A DNA stretch of 64,000 nucleotides, taken from Desulfurella acetivorans A63 (GTDB taxonomy: Bacteria; Campylobacterota_A; Desulfurellia; Desulfurellales; Desulfurellaceae). The first letter of the stretch is position 1; every line of letters starts with the position of its first letter. The position numbers were made by a program, and so were the translations under genes. The DNA is taken from NCBI GenBank assembly GCA_000517565.1, contig CP007051.1:1752488-1816487 (forward strand), in the 5' to 3' direction. Under the pieces are notes generated by a model that did not search any database, had not been told where the DNA came from, and saw only the letters and a list, made by a program, of their open reading frames with translations. Below, piece by piece: positions 51,605 to 63,299 of this stretch.

Positions 51605-53074
51605 AAATCTTTGTAAATCTTGAGTTAAACCCACACAAATTAAAATAGTAGATGAGCTTATTATGTCATCACCACTTGGATTAAATTTCAATTTTTTTTC
51701 TATTTTTTGCTCATTTTTATTAAAAAATTCTTCTACTAAAGCTATAATCATTAAATTATAAAATGATCTTATATTTGTTTGTTTTATCATTTTCCCATCG
51801 TAGGGGCTGTTTTTTGGTATCCTAATTTCGTCAATCTCTATGGCTTCTTTTGCACCTGCAATACTAAATAACGCATCAGCAGCGTTAGGTGCTAAAATCA
51901 TTCTTGCAACTCTGGTAGCAGATGTATGATATGGCGAAATAGTTGTTGCCCCAAGTCTTTTAAATCTCTTAATGGCTTCTTCTTCGTTTTCTCTAGCATT
52001 TACCCTTGCTATGGAAAAAATTTCCTTGTTTAGTTCTTTTGCAGAAATAAGAATATATAGATTTTCAGCATCAGAATTTGTTAAAATAGCAAGGCCTTTG
52101 GCACGCATAATTCCTGCTTGCAAAAGCACCTTTTCGTCTGCAGCATCTGCATTTATTGTTAAATAACCCTCTTTTATGGCTTCATTTGCTTTATCCCTAT
52201 CCTTTTCTATTATAACAAAACTTAAATTGTTTGATCTAAGCTGCTGTGCAACTAGACTTGTAATTTTGCCAAAACCACAAATGATATAGTGATTAACAAG
52301 TTCGTCTATCTTTTTTTGCACAAGTGCCTCCTTATCTAATTTTGACTCTATAATTCTGCGTGTAAAAGCAGAAGTTATAATACTTGTAAGCATTGCAATA
52401 CTAATTATGCCAAATATCATCAAAAACGAGGCTATTATTTTACCCGTTTGCGTAATTGGTACTATATCACCATAGCCTACAGTTGTAGCTGTAACAATAG
52501 ACCACCAAAAGGCATTAAATAAAGATCGAAAAGCAGGATTATAAGGACTTTCTGCCATGTAAATACTGATTGATGAAACAAACAAAAAAAATGCAAAAAT
52601 TGCAAAAAACCAGGTCAACTCATAAAAACTGCTCTTTATCACATTCAAAAGTTCCATTATTTTTTTGCTAAATCTACCAAATTGCAAAAGCCTTGCCAGT
52701 ACAACAAGCAAAGTATAAGGGTATGGCAAAACATAAAAAGGTATCATAGCAACAATATTAGCTAAAAAAAGTGTATTTAAAGCCTGATTTAGAAAAGCTT
52801 TAAAAGAATATTCTTTCTTTTTTATTAAAACTGCAAAAAAAGTAGTATAATTTATAATAAATTCTAAAGCGATAACCGAAATAGTAAATATCTCAATTGT
52901 AGTAAAAAATGGTTTTATTATGTTATATCCCAGGATCTTTGCACCTTTATATACCATTATAGACACAATGGATGCAAATAATACAAGCCTCATAAACAAA
53001 CTAAAAATATATGATGTAACTTTATTTGTATAAAGTATATCTCTGACTTTTATCAAAAAATCAACGACTTTCAT
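51581..53074 (-). CDS. voltage-gated-type K+ channel with RCK (TrkA-N/C) domain
   Basis: 497 residues. About six transmembrane helices with a poor S4-like segment, the pore helix, and the selectivity filter TVGYGD near 197. After the last helix, TrkA-N with NAD-type GFGKITSLVAQQL near 262, then TrkA-C. Conducts K+ under control of the cytoplasmic ligand domain. Probably monocistronic. Confidence 0.93.
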   Translation of the reverse strand: MKVVDFLIKVRDILYTNKVTSYIFSLFMRLVLFASIVSIMVYKGAKILGYNIIKPFFTTIEIFTISVIALEFIINYTTFFAVLIKKKEYSFKAFLNQALNTLFLANIVAMIPFYVLPYPYTLLVVLARLLQFGRFSKKIMELLNVIKSSFYELTWFFAIFAFFLFVSSISIYMAESPYNPAFRSLFNAFWWSIVTATTVGYGDIVPITQTGKIIASFLMIFGIISIAMLTSIITSAFTRRIIESKLDKEALVQKKIDELVNHYIICGFGKITSLVAQQLRSNNLSFVIIEKDRDKANEAIKEGYLTINADAADEKVLLQAGIMRAKGLAILTNSDAENLYILISAKELNKEIFSIARVNARENEEEAIKRFKRLGATTISPYHTSATRVARMILAPNAADALFSIAGAKEAIEIDEIRIPKNSPYDGKMIKQTNIRSFYNLMIIALVEEFFNKNEQKIEKKLKFNPSGDDIISSSTILICVGLTQDLQRFKRDLGSS

Positions 53075-53104
53075 AAATACTTTACATTATACAGGCGTTT
53101 TTTT

Positions 53105-53131
53105 AGATTTCAATGCAATTGCTTGAAATCT
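53105..53131. repeat. 27-nt near-perfect palindrome between divergent genes
   Basis: AGATTTCAA-TGCAATTGC-TTGAAATCT. Nine-base arms are perfect and the centre GCAATTGC is itself palindromic. It lies 30-57 nt upstream of the K+ channel start and before the small gene on the other strand. Likely an operator; no T-run for termination on either strand. Confidence 0.55.
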
Positions 53132-53158
53132 AAAAAGAAAGCTGTTAAATTACTATCT

Positions 53159-53467
53159 ATGATAGAAAAAGAAAATTTTAAAAAAATTGTATATCAAAAA
53201 TTACAAAGTTTAAAAGAAGGAGAGTATTTAGATATTAGAAGCTACAAAAGAAACCGAAGTATTTTAATTGTAAAACTAAAAAATTCTTATAGATTCATTG
53301 AAAATGGTTTCAGGAATATGGATGTATACTTAAATAATCTCGATGATGTAAAATCTGCACTAAAAGCAATAGAACGTGTTGAGTTTCCAAGAAGCCATAT
53401 GGTACGCATATATAAAATGGACAATTTTGACGAAACAAAAATAAACTTACAAAGAAAAAAACTTTAA
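53159..53467 (+). CDS. hypothetical protein
   Basis: 102 residues from the ATG at 53159. Basic and hydrophilic, no signal peptide, not recognised. IVYQKLQSLKEGEYLDIRSYK and AIERVEFPRSHMVRIYK are the most conserved-looking stretches. A TTG at 53123 would extend the frame into the palindrome; neither start has a clear ribosome binding site. The MBL gene follows after 12 nt. Confidence 0.6.
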   Translation: MIEKENFKKIVYQKLQSLKEGEYLDIRSYKRNRSILIVKLKNSYRFIENGFRNMDVYLNNLDDVKSALKAIERVEFPRSHMVRIYKMDNFDETKINLQRKKL

Positions 53468-53479
53468 GGAGAAAATTTT

Positions 53480-54325
53480 ATGAAAATTATTGATTTAAAT
53501 TTTCAAAATACACAAAACATTATTGCAAGTTTTTTAATAGACGCCAAAGAGCCTATTCTTATTGAAACAGGTCCTGAATCTACATTCGAACATCTAACTT
53601 ACAAATTAAAAGAACTTGGCTTAAGTATAAATGACATAAAACATGTATTTGTAACACATATTCACCTAGATCATTCAGGCGCTGCTTGGTGCTTTGCTAA
53701 AGCAAACGCAAAAATTTATGTCCATCCAGCTGGTGCAAAACATTTAATTGATCCATCCCGTCTTCTAGCTTCAGCACAAATTGTTTACAAAGATAAATTA
53801 AAAACACTTTTTGGCAATATTATGCCAATTGATAAAGATAAAGTAGTTGTTTTAGATGATCAAAAAGAAATTAATATATCTGGTCAAAAAATTTTGCCTA
53901 TATTTACACCAGGCCACGCTAAACACCATGCATGTTTTTTTGTAAATGATCATATGTTTGTGGGTGATGCAGGTGGTATTCGAATTTTAGATGGACCCAC
54001 AATGCCACCTATGCCACCACCGGATATCAATCTAAAAGAGTGGGTATTGTCAATTGAAAAATTAAAAAAATATACACCTCAGTTTATTTGCCCTACACAT
54101 TTTGGTTGCTTTAAGGATGATACTCACTTTGATACACTTATTTCTCAGATTAAAAAATACGAAAATTTTATACAAAGCAGCCAAAACTATAAAGAATTTC
54201 TCTTATTTATTGATTCTTTCTTTTCTAAACAAAGCGTAAGAGAACTATATAAGCTTGCAAACCCAGATGATATGAATTTCGAAGGCCTATTGAGGTATTT
54301 TAAAAATTTTATAAACCAGAGTTAG
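53480..54325 (+). CDS. metallo-beta-lactamase fold hydrolase
   Basis: 281 residues. The metal-binding motif THIHLDHSGA near residue 54 (HxHxDH), IFTPGHAKHHACFFV near 138, and GDAGGIRI near 162 give the ribonuclease Z/glyoxalase II-like fold. Soluble; substrate unknown. AAGGAG precedes the ATG. Confidence 0.88.
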   Translation: MKIIDLNFQNTQNIIASFLIDAKEPILIETGPESTFEHLTYKLKELGLSINDIKHVFVTHIHLDHSGAAWCFAKANAKIYVHPAGAKHLIDPSRLLASAQIVYKDKLKTLFGNIMPIDKDKVVVLDDQKEINISGQKILPIFTPGHAKHHACFFVNDHMFVGDAGGIRILDGPTMPPMPPPDINLKEWVLSIEKLKKYTPQFICPTHFGCFKDDTHFDTLISQIKKYENFIQSSQNYKEFLLFIDSFFSKQSVRELYKLANPDDMNFEGLLRYFKNFINQS

Positions 54326-54692
54326 TACTATTGTCAGTACTATTTTCAGGATTATTGTCTATTGTATGTTGCTTTGTTGTAGAGCTAAAATTATCTATAG
54401 AAATTAACATTTTATCGATATCGTTTTTTAATTTATTGGATTTGGCAAGGATTAAAGCTTGTTGGAGTTCAACTTTGGCAAAGTTATATTTACCATCTTT
54501 TGCATATGCACCAGCAAGACACACATATGAGACAGGGTTGTTTGAATGTAACACTACAGCCAATTTACCAAGCTCAATTGCTTGAGAAATGTGGCCTTCT
54601 TTTAATTGTTTTATACACTGCGCTATTGTATTTGCATAAGAAAAAGCAGGTATACATAAAAATAATAAAACTAAAAACAACCTTTTTGCCAT
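54309..54692 (-). CDS. exported small TPR-like protein
   Basis: 127 residues. Signal peptide (about 1-20), then two tetratricopeptide-like helix pairs (HISQAIELGKLAVVLHSNNP, YNFAKVELQQALILAKS). The C-terminal tail is rich in Asn, Ser and Thr. Probably a periplasmic protein-binding adaptor. Its 3' end overlaps the MBL gene by 17 nt. Confidence 0.7.
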   Translation of the reverse strand: MAKRLFLVLLFLCIPAFSYANTIAQCIKQLKEGHISQAIELGKLAVVLHSNNPVSYVCLAGAYAKDGKYNFAKVELQQALILAKSNKLKNDIDKMLISIDNFSSTTKQHTIDNNPENSTDNSTNSGL

Positions 54693-54763
54693 AGCGCCTT
54701 AAAATTTATCTTTAAAAAACATTTTTTTCAAATTAAAAATTCTAACATTACATATTAGTTACA

Positions 54764-55591
54764 CTAAGTTTTTTTCCTTTTTTTGTCAATTATCATATAG
54801 CCAATTATAATTATCCATACAATAACAAGCAGTCCTGTAAACAATGGAAGTTTTTTTGCTATTTTTTTATACATTAGTGCTTGTTTTTGCGCTTGAAGCT
54901 GTAAATTCAAATTAGTAACAAGCGATTGATAATAAAGATTTGCCGTATAATTCAAAACAAAATTTTTAAAATTAGCAAAATACTCATCAAACTCATTCTG
55001 GTTTTGTAAAAGGTAAATAAATGCTTTGGAAGCTTGCTTGTAGCGTGTAGTGGAATCGCTTGATTTATCCATAAAACTTAAATATTTTATAAACATTAGA
55101 GTTTCATCTACTTTATTTGGAGGGTTAATATCAAAATCTAACTTTGATATTTCTTGTGGAAAATTGTATGCCAAAAACGCACAAATATAATCATCCGTCT
55201 GATTTTGTTCATAAATGTTAAGTGTTTGAACAGCTGCAGCTAGATAGCGCTTTATGTTTTTCTTATATGAAGCATATCCTATGTCACCAAGCCATTGTAT
55301 AAATTTATTCAAATAGTTACCTTTTGGTATATTAAGGTTTTCTGTAGAATTTATCTTTTCGATTGCCAGATTAAATTCTTCGTTATCTATAGGCAGCCCT
55401 TCAACGCTTAAAAGCGTACCATTTAATACAGAATCGCTCATTTTCCACGATAATTTCATATGAAGATAATTAGCGCTACATACGTTTTGACTGCATTGTA
55501 TTTGCCACGATGAAGCCTGTACTGAATCCGGCTTCAAAAAAGTGGCAAAAAACAATAAAAAAAATATGAAATTAACAAAAATTTTCAACAA
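54764..55591 (-). CDS. exported protein with C-terminal membrane anchor
   Basis: 275 residues, not recognised. Signal peptide at about 1-25, then a long helical extracytoplasmic domain with a Cys pair (QIQCSQNVCSAN), and a C-terminal transmembrane helix (about 247-268) followed by KKRKK. Overlaps the Ppx/GppA gene by 20 nt. Confidence 0.65.
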   Translation of the reverse strand: MLKIFVNFIFFLLFFATFLKPDSVQASSWQIQCSQNVCSANYLHMKLSWKMSDSVLNGTLLSVEGLPIDNEEFNLAIEKINSTENLNIPKGNYLNKFIQWLGDIGYASYKKNIKRYLAAAVQTLNIYEQNQTDDYICAFLAYNFPQEISKLDFDINPPNKVDETLMFIKYLSFMDKSSDSTTRYKQASKAFIYLLQNQNEFDEYFANFKNFVLNYTANLYYQSLVTNLNLQLQAQKQALMYKKIAKKLPLFTGLLVIVWIIIIGYMIIDKKRKKT

Positions 55592-56456
55592 TTAAACCTT
55601 CAAGCAAACTGCCATTTGTTGTGTAAACGCAGTCTTTACCAAAAACTTCCATTATGGACAATACTACTTGTGCTCCAACCACAATTACATCTTCTCTACC
55701 CTCTTCCAAAACAGGGTAGTGTTTTAAGCGCGATTGTTTATCCATAGAAATCATTTCGTTTAATAATTTTTCAATGCTTTTTTGCGTTAATTTGTAGTTT
55801 TCACATTTTTCATAATCGTATGTTTTAAGGTTTAAATCCATAGCAGCAAGACTTGTAACCGTTCCTGCATTACCTATAAGATATTCAAAATCAAAAGTTA
55901 CTTTGTGTTTCAAAAGCTCGTCTTTAAAAGCCAAACCTGCATCAAACAGGTTTTTTTTAGAAGGTGGATCAGTTTTACAAAATTGCTCAAGCAATTTAAC
56001 AACGCCTAATTTAACACTAAATGATTTAACAATTCGCTCATTTTCACAAAACATAAACTCACAGCTTCCACCGCCTAAATCAAAACCCACCCATCGTTTG
56101 TTTTTTAAGTAATCAAGCGCATATAAAATACCTTTTTGAGATAAGTATGCTTCTTTTAAACCATCAATTACTTCAATATTCAAATGCGTTTTATTCAAAA
56201 AGTCATCTTTGTTTTTTGCTTCTCTTATAGCGCTTGTTGCTACAGCTTTGTAGTCTGTACAATTGTAACTTTTCATTAAATTTTCATAATAGGATAATAT
56301 ATAAAGCGCTTTTTGTATATTTTCTTCTTGTAAATAGCCATTACTGCCTTTGCCCAATCGGGCAATCTTGCTTAAGCGTAAAACTAACTTACATGTAGTC
56401 TCATCAGCAATAGCTAATCTTATTGTATTTGTACCTATATCAATTGCAGCTATCAT
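55572..56456 (-). CDS. short Ppx/GppA phosphatase
   Basis: 294 residues, only the two actin-fold halves without an HD part. AIDIGTNTIRLAIA at the start, ATSAIREAKN, the intact phosphate loop VGFDLGGGSCEFMF near 139, and GNAGTVTSL. Third Ppx/GppA gene of the window and separate from the polyphosphate operon. May act on polyphosphate or pppGpp. Overlaps mrp by 4 nt. Confidence 0.88.
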   Translation of the reverse strand: MIAAIDIGTNTIRLAIADETTCKLVLRLSKIARLGKGSNGYLQEENIQKALYILSYYENLMKSYNCTDYKAVATSAIREAKNKDDFLNKTHLNIEVIDGLKEAYLSQKGILYALDYLKNKRWVGFDLGGGSCEFMFCENERIVKSFSVKLGVVKLLEQFCKTDPPSKKNLFDAGLAFKDELLKHKVTFDFEYLIGNAGTVTSLAAMDLNLKTYDYEKCENYKLTQKSIEKLLNEMISMDKQSRLKHYPVLEEGREDVIVVGAQVVLSIMEVFGKDCVYTTNGSLLEGLIVENFC

Positions 56457-57481
56457 GCATTCTTTAATGTTTCTATAATACTTCTTGCGGCATCTGCAAA
56501 AGCTTTTGCTACAACTGATTCTGGAGCTGATACACTAACTGGACTTCCTTCGTCTCCGCCTTCTCTTATCTGTATGTCTATTGGTATCTCGCCTAAAAAT
56601 GGTATTTTAGTCTTTTTAGCAAAAGCCTCTCCGCCACCGTGCGAGAAGATATCTGACCTATAGCCACATTTTGGGCACACAAAGTAGCTCATATTTTCGA
56701 TTACACCGACAACTGGAACTTTCAGTTTAACAAAAAAATCATAAGCTTTTGCAGCATCATCCAAAGCAACATTTTGAGGTGTAGTTACAATTATACCGCC
56801 ACTTACCTTTGCTTCTTGGGCAAGTGTAAGCTGGGCGTCACCTGTGCCAGGTGGTAAATCAACAATTAAAAAGTCTAACTCACCCCATGTAACATCGTTT
56901 AAAAACTGTTTTATTACCTGGTTTATTAATGGACCTCTCCAGATTACAGCTGCATCTTTTGGTATCATGCTACCAATTGATATTATCTTTATGCCATATT
57001 TTACAATGGGCAGGATTTTATCTTTATTTTTTGGATCAAGTGCAACAGGGATGCCGTCTATACCCATCATGCGCGGGATATTGGGTCCATAAATATCAGC
57101 ATCAAGTAAACCTACCTTATATCCAAACTTAGATAAGCTAATTGCCAGATTAACGCTTACTGTGGATTTACCTACACCGCCTTTGCCACTTGTGGTTGCA
57201 AGTATGTAGCGTATATTTTGCAGTTTTGGTGGTTCTTCATCGTGTTTTGGCAAATTGATAATTAAATTTACATCCTTTACGCCTTCAATTTTTTTTACAG
57301 CATTGGGTATGCTTTTTTGCAATAACTGTATTACATTTGGGTTGTCTTCTTTCATTAAAAGCTCAATGCTTACAACACCGTCTTCTGTGGTAATATTTCC
57401 AATTACACCTTCTTTTATGACACTGTTTGTTTTTCCCGGATAAAAAACCTTATTCAGCTCTTCTTTTATCTTATCTATCAT
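56453..57481 (-). CDS. mrp: Mrp/ApbC-family Fe-S cluster carrier ATPase
   Basis: 342 residues. N-terminal DUF59-like domain, deviant Walker A SGKGGVGKSTVSVNLA near 107, and the cluster-binding CPKC in YFVCPKCGYRS near 268. Loads Fe-S clusters on client proteins. AAAGGAGG before the ATG at 57481 rules out the longer start at 57508. Confidence 0.94.
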   Translation of the reverse strand: MIDKIKEELNKVFYPGKTNSVIKEGVIGNITTEDGVVSIELLMKEDNPNVIQLLQKSIPNAVKKIEGVKDVNLIINLPKHDEEPPKLQNIRYILATTSGKGGVGKSTVSVNLAISLSKFGYKVGLLDADIYGPNIPRMMGIDGIPVALDPKNKDKILPIVKYGIKIISIGSMIPKDAAVIWRGPLINQVIKQFLNDVTWGELDFLIVDLPPGTGDAQLTLAQEAKVSGGIIVTTPQNVALDDAAKAYDFFVKLKVPVVGVIENMSYFVCPKCGYRSDIFSHGGGEAFAKKTKIPFLGEIPIDIQIREGGDEGSPVSVSAPESVVAKAFADAARSIIETLKNA

Positions 57482-57497
57482 GAAATTGCCTCCTTTT

Positions 57498-59907
<2,410 letters not shown>

Positions 59908-59923
59908 ACCCACTCCTTTTGCT

Positions 59924-60010
59924 TGGTGCCGAAGAGGGGACTCGAACCCCTATGGAATTGCTTCCACTAGACCCTGAATCTAGCGCGTATACCAATTTCG
60001 CCACTTCGGC
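59924..60010 (-). tRNA. tRNA-Leu (CAG)
   Basis: 87-nt class II cloverleaf with a long variable arm, GCCGAAG to CTTCGGCACCA with encoded CCA; anticodon loop UUCAGGG gives CAG. Followed closely by metK. Confidence 0.95.
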
Positions 60011-60013
60011 ATA

Positions 60014-60054
60014 AATTGTTGCAACAATTATATTGCAAATAAGCATTTAGTCAA
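60014..60054 (-). promoter_or_regulatory. promoter of tRNA-Leu-metK-ahcY with perfect palindrome at the start site
   Basis: Minus strand TTGACT (60054-60049), 16-nt spacer, TATAAT (60032-60027). Immediately downstream, overlapping the -10, is the 16-bp perfect palindrome AATTGTTGCAACAATT (60014-60029). Confidence 0.7.
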
Positions 60055-60097
60055 GATATTGTTTTTTTAAAAAATCGCTTTTACTTTTAATTTTATG

Positions 60098-60126
60098 TTG
60101 ACATTGTCAAAAAAAATCAATACATT
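60098..60126 (+). promoter_or_regulatory. promoter of the ffh-rpsP operon
   Basis: TTGACA (60098-60103), 17-nt spacer, TACATT (60121-60126). The -35 begins a small palindrome TTGACA-T-TGTCAA. Confidence 0.6.
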
Positions 60127-60141
60127 ATAGGCGAGGTTTTT

Positions 60142-61464
60142 ATGTTTGAAGATCTGGAAGCAAAATTAGCAAATGCGCTAAAAAAAATCAAAGGTCAAGC
60201 GTTAATTACCGAGCAAGACGCGCTTGAAGTTCTTAAAAATATAAAATTTGCGCTACTTGAAGCCGATGTAAACTACAAGGTAGTAAAAGATATTGAACAA
60301 GAACTAAAAGATAAACTTATAGGCAAACAAATCGAAAAAAATCTTACACCATTTCAAACCATAGTTGATATCATACACAAAGAATTAACTCAAATATTGG
60401 GCGATGAATCTTCCAATTTAATTATAAATTCCAAACCTTTTGTTGTTATGCTTGTTGGTATACAGGGAAGTGGAAAAACAACCACCTGTGCAAAGCTTGC
60501 AAGGCTCTTAAAAAGCAAAGGCAGACAAGTTTTACTTGTTGCATGCGATATTTACAGGCCGGCTGCGGTTAAACAATTACAAACGCTAGGTAAACAGCTT
60601 GATATTCCTGTCTTTTCCAAAGAAAACGTAAAACCACAAGATATTGCACTTGAAAGCATTCAATATGCAAAAGCAAACGGTCGCGACATAGTTATTGTAG
60701 ATACAGCTGGAAGGCTTCAAGTTGACACGCAACTTATGCAAGAGTTAGTTGAAATGAAAGAAGCTATAAAGCCAAACGAAGTCTTGCTTGTAGTAGATAG
60801 CATGATAGGCCAGGAAGCCGTTAATATTGCTAAAAAATTTGACGAAGATGTAGGTATAAGTGGTCTTATATTCACTAAAATGGATGCAGACGCAAGGGGT
60901 GGTGCGCTTTTATCCATAAAACGCATTGTAGGAAAACCCATAAAATTTATTGGCGTTGGAGAAAAAATATCAGATTTAGAGCAATTTTATCCTGATCGCA
61001 TAGCTTCTAGAATTCTTGGTATGGGTGATATCTTAACGCTTATTGAACAGGCAAAAAACCAGATTGACGAAAAAGAACAAAAACAACTACAAAAAAAGCT
61101 TAAAAAAAATCAATTTACACTGGATGATTTTTTAAACCAGCTTAAAAAGATCCAAAAAATGGGTTCAATTTCTAGTATCATAAAAATGATACCTGGACTA
61201 AACAAAATTAAAATGGCAGATACAAATGAATTCGATATTGAGCTTAAAAGAATTACTGCAATTATACAATCAATGACAAAAAAAGAAAAAGAAAACTATA
61301 AAATTATAGATGCAAGCAGAAAAAGGCGCATAGCAAAAGGTAGCGGTACAGATGTTCAAAGCGTGAATAAATTACTTAAACAATTTGAAGAAATGAATAA
61401 AATGATGAAAGGGCTTGATAAAAACAAAGCTTTGCATATAATGAAAAATCTTGGTAGAATGTAA
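60142..61464 (+). CDS. ffh: signal recognition particle protein
   Basis: GTPase that targets membrane proteins to the translocon with 4.5S RNA. 440 residues. N domain, G domain with GIQGSGKTTTCAKLARLL near 109, DTAGRLQVD near 189, TKMDADARGG near 246, and a Met-rich M domain ending MKNLGRM. GAGG before the ATG. First gene of a run of translation genes. Confidence 0.96.
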   Translation: MFEDLEAKLANALKKIKGQALITEQDALEVLKNIKFALLEADVNYKVVKDIEQELKDKLIGKQIEKNLTPFQTIVDIIHKELTQILGDESSNLIINSKPFVVMLVGIQGSGKTTTCAKLARLLKSKGRQVLLVACDIYRPAAVKQLQTLGKQLDIPVFSKENVKPQDIALESIQYAKANGRDIVIVDTAGRLQVDTQLMQELVEMKEAIKPNEVLLVVDSMIGQEAVNIAKKFDEDVGISGLIFTKMDADARGGALLSIKRIVGKPIKFIGVGEKISDLEQFYPDRIASRILGMGDILTLIEQAKNQIDEKEQKQLQKKLKKNQFTLDDFLNQLKKIQKMGSISSIIKMIPGLNKIKMADTNEFDIELKRITAIIQSMTKKEKENYKIIDASRKRRIAKGSGTDVQSVNKLLKQFEEMNKMMKGLDKNKALHIMKNLGRM

Positions 61465-61478
61465 ATGGAGGTAAAACA

Positions 61479-61715
61479 GTGGTAGTTGTTAGATTAACTC
61501 GACTCGGCCGAAAAAAACGAGCATTCTTTAGAATCGTAGCTATGGATTCTAGAAAAAAAAGAGATGGCAGTGCTCTTGATATTTTGGGATACTATGACCC
61601 GTTAAAGACCGAAGACAAAGTTAAACTTGATTTAGAAAAATATAATGCATGGGTTCAAAAAGGTGCGATACCCACACCCGCAGTTGAAAATTTAGTAAAA
61701 TCACTAAAGAGGTGA
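61479..61715 (+). CDS. rpsP: ribosomal protein bS16
   Basis: 78 residues: [19 protein letters not shown], then LGYYDPLK and [16 protein letters not shown] start at 61479 with GGAGG 7 nt upstream. Confidence 0.97.
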   Translation: MVVVRLTRLGRKKRAFFRIVAMDSRKKRDGSALDILGYYDPLKTEDKVKLDLEKYNAWVQKGAIPTPAVENLVKSLKR

Positions 61716-61719
61716 CACA

Positions 61720-61950
61720 ATGAAAGAACTAATTTCATGCATCGCAAAACGCTTAGTTGACAACCCGGACAAGGTTGATGTAAAACAAATTGATGGTGAA
61801 AAAACCACAGTTATTGAGCTTAGAGTAGATCATTCAGATCTTGGCAAGGTAATTGGCAAACAAGGCAAAACAGCTAGAGCCATGAGAACGCTTCTTAATG
61901 CAGTTTCCACAAAAATGGGCAAAAAGGCGGTTTTAGAAATTTTAGAATAA
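61720..61950 (+). CDS. khpA: KH-domain RNA-binding protein KhpA
   Basis: 76 residues; one KH domain with the GxxG loop in [19 protein letters not shown]. Small RNA-binding protein usually found after rpsP. AGAGGTG precedes the ATG. trmD starts 3 nt after its stop, leaving no room for rimM. Confidence 0.93.
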   Translation: MKELISCIAKRLVDNPDKVDVKQIDGEKTTVIELRVDHSDLGKVIGKQGKTARAMRTLLNAVSTKMGKKAVLEILE

Positions 61951-61953
61951 AAA

Positions 61954-62619
61954 ATGAGGATTTACCTGTTGAGTATTTATCCTAAGGTATTCGAGTCTAT
62001 ATTTGATGATGGGATTTTAAAAAAAGCCAAAAAAATGCAGTTAGCAGAATTTGAGTTTGTCAATATAAGAGATTTTACAAACGATAAGCATAGAACTGTT
62101 GATGATTGTGTTTATGGGGGTGGGCCTGGTATGCTATTAAAACCAGAGCCCATCTATAAGGCACTTGATTATGTTAAATCAAAAGACAATGACGTATTTA
62201 CAGTTGTACTAACACCTGAAGGAAAGCTATTTAACCAGCAAAAAGCAAAAGAATATAGCCAGAAAAAATCAATTGCTTTTATTTGTGGTAGATACGAAGG
62301 GTTTGATGAAAGGGTTAAATTACTTGCTGATGAAAAAATCTCTATAGGTCAATTTATAATTAGCAGGGGAGAGTTAGCTGCAAGCATAATGGTAGATGCA
62401 ATTGTTAGACTTTTGCCTGGTGTGCTTGGCAATAAAGAGTCTTTAAAAGAAGAAAGTTTTGAAAGTGGCTTTTTAGAGTATCCTCAATACACAAGACCAG
62501 CTGAGTTTAGAGGTTTAAAAGTACCGGATGTGTTGCTTTCTGGAAATCACGCTATGATAGCAAAATGGCGCAAAGAAAATTCGCAAAAAATAACTACAAG
62601 AGAGGTTAGTGATGGATAA
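61954..62619 (+). CDS. trmD: tRNA (guanine37-N1)-methyltransferase
   Basis: 221 residues. Knotted methyltransferase with [19 protein letters not shown] near 49, [12 protein letters not shown] near 110, and the end-domain [12 protein letters not shown] near 190. Methylates G37. Overlaps rplS by 8 nt. Confidence 0.96.
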   Translation: MRIYLLSIYPKVFESIFDDGILKKAKKMQLAEFEFVNIRDFTNDKHRTVDDCVYGGGPGMLLKPEPIYKALDYVKSKDNDVFTVVLTPEGKLFNQQKAKEYSQKKSIAFICGRYEGFDERVKLLADEKISIGQFIISRGELAASIMVDAIVRLLPGVLGNKESLKEESFESGFLEYPQYTRPAEFRGLKVPDVLLSGNHAMIAKWRKENSQKITTREVSDG

Positions 62620-62959
62620 ATTAAGACTATTTGAGCAAGAACAAATCAATCAAAAAGAAGTACCAAACTTAAGGCCAGGCGATACTGTAAATGTTCACAT
62701 AAAAATAACAGAAGGTAAAAGAGAAAGGATCCAGGTTTTTAGCGGTATAGTTATATCAAGGAGAGGTTCTGGTATAAACAAAACTTTTACTGTTAGAAAA
62801 GAATCATATGGCGTAGGCGTAGAAAAAATTTTTCCTTTGTATTCGCCTTCTATTGAAAAAATTGAAATAGTATCCCGTGGTGTGGTAAGAAGAGCCAAAC
62901 TATATTACTTAAGAGAAAGAAGAGGTAAATCTGCAAGAATCAAAAAGAAAATTACTTAA
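62612..62959 (+). CDS. rplS: ribosomal protein bL19
   Basis: 115 residues. [19 protein letters not shown] near 19, [12 protein letters not shown], and [18 protein letters not shown] at the end. GAGGT lies about 5 nt before the ATG at 62612; a GTG just upstream at 62609 is less likely. Confidence 0.96.
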   Translation: MDKLRLFEQEQINQKEVPNLRPGDTVNVHIKITEGKRERIQVFSGIVISRRGSGINKTFTVRKESYGVGVEKIFPLYSPSIEKIEIVSRGVVRRAKLYYLRERRGKSARIKKKIT

Positions 62960-63299
62960 TTTTATCTTTGGCAAAAAATGCGAATACATAGCTGTTAAAT
63001 ATGTGAAAGCGCAAGGTTATGTTGTGCTTTCTCGTAATTTTAGGTATAAAGGCGGAGAAATAGACATAATAGCAAAAAATGGTAATTTTATTGTTTTTAT
63101 AGAGGTAAAAGGAAGGCGTAATTTATCTTTTGGAAGCGCAAAAGAAGCAGTTGATCAAAACAAACAAAAAAGAATAATAGAAGGCTCAAAATTATTTATG
63201 TTAAAAAACAACTTAAACGAAAACGATTATAATATAAGATTTGATGTTATTACAATAGAAAACAATAAAATAGAATGGCTACAGGATGCCTTTGCCTAA
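62931..63299 (+). CDS. yraN: YraN/UPF0102 family nuclease-like protein (non-standard start)
   Basis: About 122 residues. [20 protein letters not shown] near residue 14, [13 protein letters not shown] with the nuclease-type Asp, then FIEVKGRR with Glu-X-Lys. The first GTG in frame (63003) would cut off the conserved GKxxE helix. Further upstream the only start-like codon with a ribosome binding site is CTG at 62931, 4 nt after AGAGGT, giving the usual family length and a 29-nt overlap with rplS. Confidence 0.85.
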   Translation: MQESKRKLLNFIFGKKCEYIAVKYVKAQGYVVLSRNFRYKGGEIDIIAKNGNFIVFIEVKGRRNLSFGSAKEAVDQNKQKRIIEGSKLFMLKNNLNENDYNIRFDVITIENNKIEWLQDAFA

